The notes beneath the pieces are model-generated. The model had not been told where the DNA came from, searched no databases, and saw only the letters and a program-made list of their open reading frames with translations. From contig PLUE01000062.1 of NCBI GenBank assembly GCA_003164785.1, forward strand, positions 248,001-312,000: a stretch of DNA of 64,000 nucleotides. The letters run 5' to 3'. Source of the stretch: Gammaproteobacteria bacterium. GTDB lineage: Bacteria > Pseudomonadota > Gammaproteobacteria > Steroidobacterales > Steroidobacteraceae. Shown here piece by piece: positions 9,445 through 17,187 of this stretch. How positions within the stretch are numbered: the stretch's first letter is position 1; every line of letters begins with the position of its first letter. Both the position numbers and the translations under genes were made by a program.

Positions 9445-11283
9445 ATGAAGGGATCGCTCAAATGGACGGCACTCGCGGCTGCGCTCTTGCCGGGCCTGGT
9501 GTTGGCCGCTTCCTGGTGGAATAACGACTGGAAATACCGTAAAGAGATCAGTTTCGACTTGTCGCCGACTGGCGCCGACGTCGCGGCAACGCCTCAAGAT
9601 GTGCCGATCCTGATCCGGTTGTCGCTCGCAAACTTCAGCTATTTCAACGATACCAAGCCCGACGGCGCCGATTTTCGCGTGGTCGCGGGCGACGACAAGA
9701 CGCCGCTCAAGTTTCACTTCGAGAAATACGATCCTCAGGATCAGATGGCGCTTCTCTGGGTGCGCGTGCCGCAGATCACGGGCGGCTCGAAGACGGAGAA
9801 AATTTACGCCTATTACGGCGATACTGATGCACCGACCGCTGCCGACGCGCCGGGGACTTACGATGCTTCGCAAGTGCTGGTGCTGCCCTTCAGCGATACC
9901 GGCACGCCGGCCGACCTGACCGCCTATAAGAACAACCCGACGGCATCGACCGCCGTGCTCACGCCCGCCTCGCTGATCGGCGGCGGCGCCAAGTTTGCCG
10001 GCAAGGAGAGCATCACGGTGCCCGCCAGTCCGTCGCTGCGGCTCATGCCGAATCAAGGCCTGACGGCGTCCGCCTGGGTGCGCATACCGCAGACCCAGCA
10101 GTCGACGATCCTGGCATTGAGCGATCAGGGCAAGGAACTCGCTGTAGGTATCGACGGCGACAACGTCGTGGCGCGCGCCGCGTTCGGCGGAGCGCCGGTG
10201 ATCGTCAAGGCGCCGGCCGCGATCTCCCTGAACGACTGGCATCACGTCGCCGTGACCGCGGCGGCGGGCAAGCTCACGCTGTACGTGGACGGTGTGCCGG
10301 TCGGCAGCGCTCCGGTGACCCTGGCGGAGATCGGCGGCAATTTCACCATCGGCGCCGAGAACAATGCGCGGTTCCTCACCGGCGATGTCGATGAGGTCGA
10401 GGTCTCGAAGGTGGCGCGGTCCGCGGACTGGATCAAGGCGTCCGCGCGCGGACAGGGGATGGATGCGAATCTCGTCGTCTACGGCGCCGATGGTCAGAAG
10501 GAGGCAAGTGGTCAAGCTTCGTATTTCGGCGTCATTGCCAAGAATCTCACCCTGGATGGCTGGGTGGTGATCGGGATCTGCATGGGCATGCTGGTCATTG
10601 CTATGTTAATCATGATCTTCAAGGCGTTCTTCCTGTCACGGGTGGAGAAGGGAAACGCGCGGTTCCTGCGTAAGTTCGAACTCCTGGTCGGCGATCCCAC
10701 GCTGCTCGATCAACCTTCAAAGAACGGTGCCGAAGACGCGGAAATGGCAGAGGCTTCGGAATCGGTGGCCGGCGCACCCACGATGTCGGAAGTCAATAGC
10801 GGCAAGCACGAGTTCGGCGCCTCCACGCTGTACCGCCTGTATCACAGCGGCGTGCGCGAACTGAACAAGCGTGTCGCGGGCAGCACGGTTGGCGCGCAGC
10901 ATGCCTCAGGCCTGTCTCCGCAATCCATCGACGCGATCCGAGCGGCCATGGATGCCTCGATGACGCGCTTGCAGCAGACCTTGTCGAGCAACATGGTGCT
11001 GCTCACCATCGCGATCTCGGGTGGTCCGTTTCTCGGCCTTTTGGGCACGGTGGTCGGCGTGATGATCACCTTCGCGGCCATCGCGATCGCCGGCGACGTG
11101 AACGTGAATGCCATCGCGCCCGGCATTGCCGCGGCGTTGGCCGCCACCATCGCCGGGCTGGCGGTCGCCATTCCCGCGCTGTTCGGCTACAACTGGCTGA
11201 ATTCCCGCATCAAGAACATTTCCGCCGACAACCGCGTTTTCGTCGACGAGTTCGTCACGCGCGTCGCCGAACAACACAGCTGA
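9445..11283 (+). CDS. DUF2341-like + LamG/concanavalin-like + MotA/TolQ/ExbB proton channel fusion protein
   Basis: ATG 9445 gives a signal peptide (MKGSLKWTALAAALLPGLVLAASWWNNDWKYRKEISFD); LamG-like GLTASAWVRIPQTQ...NDWHHVAVTAAAGKLTLYVDG; C-terminal ExbB/TolQ helices (GGPFLGLLGTVVGVMITF...APGIAAALAATIAGLAVAIPALFGYN). ORF-track start 9400 is an upstream GTG. Confidence 0.85.
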   Translation: MKGSLKWTALAAALLPGLVLAASWWNNDWKYRKEISFDLSPTGADVAATPQDVPILIRLSLANFSYFNDTKPDGADFRVVAGDDKTPLKFHFEKYDPQDQMALLWVRVPQITGGSKTEKIYAYYGDTDAPTAADAPGTYDASQVLVLPFSDTGTPADLTAYKNNPTASTAVLTPASLIGGGAKFAGKESITVPASPSLRLMPNQGLTASAWVRIPQTQQSTILALSDQGKELAVGIDGDNVVARAAFGGAPVIVKAPAAISLNDWHHVAVTAAAGKLTLYVDGVPVGSAPVTLAEIGGNFTIGAENNARFLTGDVDEVEVSKVARSADWIKASARGQGMDANLVVYGADGQKEASGQASYFGVIAKNLTLDGWVVIGICMGMLVIAMLIMIFKAFFLSRVEKGNARFLRKFELLVGDPTLLDQPSKNGAEDAEMAEASESVAGAPTMSEVNSGKHEFGASTLYRLYHSGVRELNKRVAGSTVGAQHASGLSPQSIDAIRAAMDASMTRLQQTLSSNMVLLTIAISGGPFLGLLGTVVGVMITFAAIAIAGDVNVNAIAPGIAAALAATIAGLAVAIPALFGYNWLNSRIKNISADNRVFVDEFVTRVAEQHS

Positions 11284-11293
11284 GCACCGCACC

Positions 11294-11707
11294 ATGTCAG
11301 GCTCAATCGATAGCGGCGACAAGGATGTCTATGACGACATCAACATCACGCCCATGTTGGATCTGGCCTATGTGCTGATGGTGATCTTCATCATCATGAC
11401 CACGGCGTCAGTGCAGGGGATCAAGGTCAATCTGCCGAAGGCGAGCGATACACCGTCGCTGGCCAAGCCGCAAACCAAGGCGATCACCATCACGGCCGAC
11501 GGCACCATGTATTTGGACACCTATCCGGTCAGTCTGCCGGAACTCGAAACGTTGCTGCGGCAATACAAGGCGGCGAATCCGAATCTGCCCGTCGTGGTCA
11601 AGGCGGACTCGACCATTCCGTATCAGCGGGTGGTGGATGTGCTCGATGTCATTGGACGGCTCGAAATCACGCAGCTCGGGTTAGTCACCCAGCGTATCGT
11701 CAAGTAG
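11294..11707 (+). CDS. ExbD/TolR family biopolymer transport protein
   Basis: DINITPMLDLAYVLMVIFIIMTTASVQGIKVNLPKAS signature of ExbD/TolR; 11 nt after the ExbB fusion. Confidence 0.9.
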   Translation: MSGSIDSGDKDVYDDINITPMLDLAYVLMVIFIIMTTASVQGIKVNLPKASDTPSLAKPQTKAITITADGTMYLDTYPVSLPELETLLRQYKAANPNLPVVVKADSTIPYQRVVDVLDVIGRLEITQLGLVTQRIVK

Positions 11708-11714
11708 CGGGTCA

Positions 11715-12368
11715 GTGGCCGATAAGCGCACGGTGCGTCGCAATGTCTCGCGTCTTGCGGGCGTGGTCTTCGCATTCTTGTTGATCGCAGGATTCGTCTG
11801 GTTCGTCCAGGCGATGATGGCGGGTAAGGTGATCAAGGCGCAGCGGCGGGTGCAGACGGTGCAAATCATCCGCCCGCCGCCGCCACCGCCCGATCAACCG
11901 CCACCACCGCCGCCACCGCCGGAAAAGACACAGCAAGCGTTACCCAAGGACGAACCCGAGCCCGCACCGGACAACACGCCGGCGCCGGCCGATCAACCGC
12001 TCGGCATCGATGCGGAAGGCTCCGCCGGCGGCGATGCCTTCGGTCTCGCCGCGCGCAGCGGCGGCAGCGACTTGGTGGGCGGCACGGGCACCGCGCCGTT
12101 CGCGGGGTACACGAATCGCATCGCGGATGCGATTCGCGAGCGGTTGAGTGCGTTGCCCTGCGCCAAAGCGGCGAAGGGGTCGCTGTCGATGCACGTGCAA
12201 CTCGATGCCGACGGCAAGCTCAAGCAAGTGACGCTGGCGACCACCACCGGCAACGACAAGACCGACCAGTGCATTGCATCGGGCTTGAGCACCATGCCGC
12301 CGCTGGCGGACCGGCCGCCGCCGGGCATGCCGGAGCAGGTCACGATCAGAGTTGTTTCGCGAACTTAA
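11715..12368 (+). CDS. TonB/TolA-like energy transducer
   Basis: N-terminal TM helix, proline-rich spacer (PPPPPPDQPPPPPPPPEK...), C-terminal TonB/TolA-like domain with two Cys; GTG start. Confidence 0.75.
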   Translation: MADKRTVRRNVSRLAGVVFAFLLIAGFVWFVQAMMAGKVIKAQRRVQTVQIIRPPPPPPDQPPPPPPPPEKTQQALPKDEPEPAPDNTPAPADQPLGIDAEGSAGGDAFGLAARSGGSDLVGGTGTAPFAGYTNRIADAIRERLSALPCAKAAKGSLSMHVQLDADGKLKQVTLATTTGNDKTDQCIASGLSTMPPLADRPPPGMPEQVTIRVVSRT

Positions 12369-12382
12369 GGAATCGAGGAGAG

Positions 12383-14005
12383 ATGATCATGTTTACGGCG
12401 AAAATACTGCGGGCATCGCTAATGTGCGTGACGCTCGTGCTGGCGCCTGTCGTCGCCTGCGTCGCCGCCGACGAGCGTCAGTCGCTCGAGGAGCTGCGGA
12501 ACACGGTCATCAATCTGCTGCAAGGGTTGGTCGACCAGGGGGTGATCACCAAGGAGAAGGCCGATCAGATGGTCAAGGCCGCACAAGCAAAGGCCGCGGC
12601 CGATGCCGCCGCGCTCGCCAAATCGGATGAGGGCGCGGTGCGGGTGCCGTACGTGCCGCAGATCGTCAAGGACGAGATCGCCAAGCAGGTCGCCGAAGAG
12701 GTGAAACCGGCGGTAGTTGCCGACGTGGTCAAGGATGCGAAAACCGAGAAATGGGGAGTGCCCGGCGCCATGCCGGACTGGCTGTCGCGGATCCGGCTCT
12801 CCGGCGATTTGACGCTGCGCGAGGAGGATATCTTCTACGCCAAGGACAACGTCACGAACGAATACCTGAATTACTACGCCATCAATACGGCCGGCGGCAT
12901 ATCCAAAGCCGGCGAGAATGCCTTCGAAGATACGACCGTCGACCGGCTGCGCTTCCGCGGGCGCGCCCGCTTGGCCGTTGATGGGAGCATCACGGATTCG
13001 ATCACGGCGGGGATGCGGATCGCGACCGGTAACACCAGCGATCTGGTCTCCGAGAGCCAGACCTTGGACGGGACGGCGCCGTATCAGTTCGGATTGGATG
13101 AACTCTTCATTCGCGTGGACGAGCGGACGGCCAATCGCTTTCCATGGCTGTCGGTGGTGGGCGGCCGCTATATCAATCCGTACGACACGCCCACGGATCT
13201 CATTTTCCACCGCGATCTCACGTTCGAGGGAATCGCCGCGACCGGGCGCCTGGGCTTCGGCGACGGCAGCGCCGACCAGTCGCATGTGTTCCTGACGCTG
13301 GGCGCGCATCCGCTGCAGGAAATCGCGCTCTCGGCGCAGGACAAGTGGCTGGCGGGCGCGCAGATCGGCACGAATCTGCGGTGGGGCGACGGCCAGCATC
13401 TACGGGTCAGCGGGGCATTCTTCGATTACTTCAACGTCACCGGACGCTTGAACGCCCCCGACAGCACCGTATTCGACTTTACGGCGCCGCAATTCGCGCG
13501 CCAGGGCAACACGTACTTCGACATCGCCAACAGCAGCGATCCGACCGTGAACTTGCTCGCGCTGGCCTCGAAATTTCGGCTGGTCAACGTGAACGCGACC
13601 TACGTGCTGCCGGTGCAGCAATACACCATGGCCATCACGGCGGACGCGGTGCGCAACTTCGGCTACAACGCGGCGGAAGTGTCGGCCAATGTGGGCTCCT
13701 ATGTGGCGCCACGCACCAAGGGCTATCAAGCGCAGGTCAGCTTTGGAGATCCCACGGTGCTGGTCGCCGGCGCCTGGCGCGGCACCATCGGCTACCGCTA
13801 CCTGCAGCGTGATGCGGTCATCGATGCTTATACCGACTCGGACTTTCACTTTGGCGGCGCCGACGCGGCCGGGTACTACGTCACGGCGGATTACGGCCTT
13901 GCTCAGCGGGTCTGGATGCGGCTGCGTTATTTGAGTTCGAACGCGATCGATGGGCCGACGTTGGGTATCGATACGCTCCAAATCGACCTCAACACGCGGT
14001 TTTGA
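12383..14005 (+). CDS. Putative outer-membrane porin
   Basis: Signal peptide after ATG 12383 (MIMFTAKILRASLMCVTLVLAPVVACVAA), periplasmic coiled-coil, then beta-barrel ending in F (LQIDLNTRF). ORF-track start 12269 extends upstream of the RBS (aatcgaggagag). Confidence 0.8.
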   Translation: MIMFTAKILRASLMCVTLVLAPVVACVAADERQSLEELRNTVINLLQGLVDQGVITKEKADQMVKAAQAKAAADAAALAKSDEGAVRVPYVPQIVKDEIAKQVAEEVKPAVVADVVKDAKTEKWGVPGAMPDWLSRIRLSGDLTLREEDIFYAKDNVTNEYLNYYAINTAGGISKAGENAFEDTTVDRLRFRGRARLAVDGSITDSITAGMRIATGNTSDLVSESQTLDGTAPYQFGLDELFIRVDERTANRFPWLSVVGGRYINPYDTPTDLIFHRDLTFEGIAATGRLGFGDGSADQSHVFLTLGAHPLQEIALSAQDKWLAGAQIGTNLRWGDGQHLRVSGAFFDYFNVTGRLNAPDSTVFDFTAPQFARQGNTYFDIANSSDPTVNLLALASKFRLVNVNATYVLPVQQYTMAITADAVRNFGYNAAEVSANVGSYVAPRTKGYQAQVSFGDPTVLVAGAWRGTIGYRYLQRDAVIDAYTDSDFHFGGADAAGYYVTADYGLAQRVWMRLRYLSSNAIDGPTLGIDTLQIDLNTRF

Positions 14006-14007
14006 CA

Positions 14008-14655
14008 ATGAGAACACTACCAAGGCTCACCATCACCCTGGGTGCCGCGATCGCGTTAGCACTGCCGGTTCACGCCCAAGTGCAGCGCAGCGGGGGCGGC
14101 GGAGACGCGCAGAAGTTCATGCAGCAATATCAACAGGTGGCGGCCGAGAAAACGGCCCTGCAAACCCAGCTGGCGCAGGCCAAAAAGGACCTGGATGCGG
14201 CGAATGCCGAATTGGCGAGCGTCAAGAAAGAACGAGACGCCGCACTCGCGAAGGCGCGCGCCGGCAGCGGCATCGCCCCGGCGGCGCTCGCGCAAGCGAC
14301 CAGCGGCAAGGAAGCGGCCGAACGCAGCCTCGAACAATACAAACAGCGCATGACCGAACTCGTCAACCGCTTTCGTGAGACCGCCACCAACCTAAAGGAA
14401 ATCGAGGCCGACCGCACCCAACTGCGCAAAGACCTGGCCGATCGCGACGCGGCGTACGACAAGTGTGCAGTGGACAACTCGCAGCTCTACGACATCAATG
14501 GCGAGGTACTCGACCGCTTGTCCCATGTCGGCATGTTCACCAAGGTGAGTGCTTCGGACCCCTTCACCCATCTTACCCGCACGCGCCTCGACAACCTCGT
14601 GGTCGAGTACCGTGAACGTGCGCAGGCGTTGCAGGTAAAAAAGCCTACGCCCTAG
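14008..14655 (+). CDS. Exported coiled-coil protein of unknown function
   Basis: Signal peptide (MRTLPRLTITLGAAIALALPVHAQ), long heptad-rich coiled coil, conserved-looking C-terminal segment YDINGEVLDRLSHVGMFTKVSASDPFTHLTRTRLDNLVVEY. Confidence 0.7.
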   Translation: MRTLPRLTITLGAAIALALPVHAQVQRSGGGGDAQKFMQQYQQVAAEKTALQTQLAQAKKDLDAANAELASVKKERDAALAKARAGSGIAPAALAQATSGKEAAERSLEQYKQRMTELVNRFRETATNLKEIEADRTQLRKDLADRDAAYDKCAVDNSQLYDINGEVLDRLSHVGMFTKVSASDPFTHLTRTRLDNLVVEYRERAQALQVKKPTP

Positions 14656-15221
14656 CCAGCCTGCTCCCACGCCGATCGGCGCCGGCGGCTGGCCTGCCCG
14701 ATAGCGTGCAGTCATCTGCCGGTAGCACTCCTCGAGTGCGCGTCGTCATCACGAGCGCCTCCGTCATCGATTGATCCGGTGACGAATTCAGAAGCCCCGC
14801 ACCCCCGCAGAGTGCTCGCGGAGACGCAGGCCGCGAAACTGCGGCCGCGCAGCGCAACGAGTGTGGTCGCCGGCGATCAGTTCGCTGTTGGCTAGGCTTG
14901 GCCGCACTCGCATCAAGGCGCCATCCGTCGCCGACCTGTCCCGTCTCGCGCCGCTCTCGAGCGGCTGAAAATCGCATTTTCCTTCCCGTCTCCATCTGAT
15001 TGCTGACCCCTCGACCTGCGAAGGGCGGCCGGCTGCGCCGTCGTCCCATCGCGGATCTGCTCCTCCTCCGCTCGCCATCGCGCGACGCCTTGATGCAATG
15101 ACCATCCCGCGCCGCTCATCGATCGCATATGTCCCACAGAAAGGTCGCGCAAATAATTGAAATGTCAGACATCACACCCAACCGATCGCGGACGATATGT
15201 TGTCAAGATAGGAGTAAAAAG

Positions 15222-15237
15222 TGTGATATTCGTCACA
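15222..15237. promoter_or_regulatory. CRP/Clp-type binding site (TGTGA-TATTCG-TCACA)
   Basis: Perfect TGTGA-N6-TCACA palindrome in a non-coding region 76 nt upstream of the RHH-like gene. Confidence 0.65.
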
Positions 15238-15313
15238 GAAATGCCATTCTCACGACACACTTATCACCTACGATTGGCCGCGTGTGGTCCGACGAGTGGC
15301 TTTACTAGGGGAG

Positions 15314-15874
15314 ATGCAGGTGGTCGAGCAACGAAAACAAGCGGTGTCGATTCGTCTTGGCGAAAGCGACATCAGAAACATCAAACGAATTGCCAAACGC
15401 TTGGGAGTGCGCGACTCGGACATCATTCGATTCGCGATCAAATCGACCTTGAATCGCATCGCACCGCTGTGTGATCCCGGGATCCGCGGCCGAAATCTGG
15501 TGCCGGTACTGGTGGAGTCCGGCGACGAGCTGATTCGCTATTTCGAGCTGGATGCGTTCCGGCTGGACAGCATCATCAATGAGAGCGTGGATGGAGAGCG
15601 TCGGGTCGAGCGCGATGACATCGCGCTGCTCGCCATGAGCGGGCTCCGGGAGGAGTACCTGGTCATGCGCATGACGGACGGCAATGCCACGCCGGGCGAT
15701 GCCGCCGCGAGCGGACGCTCGCTGCGCCGGTATCTATACGACAAATACGTTTATCGAAACGGCGAGCATTTATCGGACGCGACCCCGGCCATCGGCGCAC
15801 GTGTTCGGAATGTCAATGAGGCTGTTTACGCCCCGGAGGCGCCCGCCAACGAGGCCGCCGCGGCGCAGGCCTGA
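15314..15874 (+). CDS. Ribbon-helix-helix-like putative transcriptional regulator
   Basis: KQAVSIRLGESDIRNIKRIAKRLGVRDSDIIRFAIKSTLNRI resembles an RHH/Arc-MetJ fold; RBS taggggag before ATG 15314. Confidence 0.6.
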   Translation: MQVVEQRKQAVSIRLGESDIRNIKRIAKRLGVRDSDIIRFAIKSTLNRIAPLCDPGIRGRNLVPVLVESGDELIRYFELDAFRLDSIINESVDGERRVERDDIALLAMSGLREEYLVMRMTDGNATPGDAAASGRSLRRYLYDKYVYRNGEHLSDATPAIGARVRNVNEAVYAPEAPANEAAAAQA

Positions 15875-15927
15875 CCGACCCCTCATCCAATCCTCTCTTC
15901 GCTCATCAAACTTCTGGAGATATCGCT

Positions 15928-16407
15928 ATGAAACTACGACGATTGTTGCCTGCCACCCTCTTGCTCCTGGCGGCGTGGGCAATTCCCGCCGGTGCGGCCC
16001 GCGCGGATACCATCCTGTACGACGGCGTCAGCCTGATTTCCGGGCAGCAGGCGTTTACCGATTCGTTCAGCATCTCATCCCCCGGCACGTTGAATTTCTC
16101 ACTCACCGCCATTCCCTGGCTCGACACGGTATCCAATTTGAGCGGATACCTGAGCAGTGCGACGGCTGAGATCGGGACGACGACATCGACCAGCGAAACC
16201 TACAACCTTGCCGCCGGCACGTACTATGCGCACTGGTTCGGCGACGCCTCGGGGGTCTACAACCTGGGTGTCGTCGGTATGAAGCTGGATTTCGTCGCGA
16301 ACGCGACGGCGGTCGGGTTGCCGACGTCGTTCATCTTGCTGTTATCCGGACTGGGGGTGCTTTTCGGTTGGCAGAGCCGGCGGGCGCCGGAATTGACGCC
16401 GGCGTGA
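15928..16407 (+). CDS. Exported protein with PEP-CTERM/VPLPA-like C-terminal tail
   Basis: Signal peptide MKLRRLLPATLLLLAAWAIPAGAARA; C-terminus VGLPTSFILLLSGLGVLFGWQSRR (motif, TM helix, basic tail). Confidence 0.65.
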   Translation: MKLRRLLPATLLLLAAWAIPAGAARADTILYDGVSLISGQQAFTDSFSISSPGTLNFSLTAIPWLDTVSNLSGYLSSATAEIGTTTSTSETYNLAAGTYYAHWFGDASGVYNLGVVGMKLDFVANATAVGLPTSFILLLSGLGVLFGWQSRRAPELTPA

Positions 16408-16442
16408 GAGGCGAATCCGAGCGCCGTCGGGGTGGAGCTGAC

Positions 16443-16468
16443 ATTCGGATGACATAAGTCATCCGAAT
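16443..16468. repeat. 11-bp perfect inverted repeat (ATTCGGATGAC-ATAA-GTCATCCGAAT)
   Basis: Direct reading; lies in the intergenic gap before the polysaccharide export gene. Confidence 0.9.
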
Positions 16469-16545
16469 TGTCGCCCACTGCAATAAAACGCTCACATACG
16501 GTCCCTAGACTTCACGTCCCTTACGCACAGAGTCGTGAAGAAGTA

Positions 16546-17187
16546 ATGATAACGAGGAGCCTGGGTGGTTTTTGGCTGGGTATGGCCGCCTGTACCGGCA
16601 TGGCCATTTGCGCGCAGGCGCGCTCGGCTGCGACCGACGATGCGGCGTCCGAGGTTGCTGGGCATCCGATCCCAACCCCCGTGGACTTGGATGTCGCGAT
16701 GACACCGGGTTATTTGCTTCAACCTGGCGACGTGCTGAGTGTCGCGGTATGGAAGGAGACCGATCTGACGTCGGAGGTCTTGATTCGGCCGGATGGCGGC
16801 ATCTCATTTCCGCTGGCCGGTGATCTGCACGCCGCCGGTCATACGACGGCCGAACTAACTACCATGCTCGAACAGCGCGTCCGCAAACTCGAGCCCGATG
16901 CCGTGGTCACCGTCATGGTCAAAGCGGCGGTGGGAAACCGCGTTTACGTCATCGGCAAGGTGACGAGACCCGGAGACTTCCCCCTGAGCCGTCCCACCGA
17001 CGTGATGCAGGCGCTTAGTCTGGCGGGGGGCGCCACGCCGTTCGCGGACACAAATGCCATCCGCGTTTTACGACGCAACGGCGAACGGCAGGTATCGATT
17101 GTGTTCCATTACGGCGAAGTCGAACGTGGACGAAGACTGGACCAAAATATTCTATTGCAAAGTGGTGATACGGTTGTCGTCCCATGA
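16546..17187 (+). CDS. Polysaccharide export protein (Wza/EpsE-like, Poly_export + SLBB)
   Basis: YLLQPGDVLSVAVWKETDLTSEVLIRPDGGISFPLAGDLHAAGHTTAELT; ATG 16546 precedes the exported leader. Confidence 0.85.
   Translation: MITRSLGGFWLGMAACTGMAICAQARSAATDDAASEVAGHPIPTPVDLDVAMTPGYLLQPGDVLSVAVWKETDLTSEVLIRPDGGISFPLAGDLHAAGHTTAELTTMLEQRVRKLEPDAVVTVMVKAAVGNRVYVIGKVTRPGDFPLSRPTDVMQALSLAGGATPFADTNAIRVLRRNGERQVSIVFHYGEVERGRRLDQNILLQSGDTVVVP

Noticed and set aside
12419-13399. 326-aa minus-strand ORF opposite the porin
   Set aside because: Shadow ORF; the plus frame has signal peptide, barrel strands and terminal Phe.
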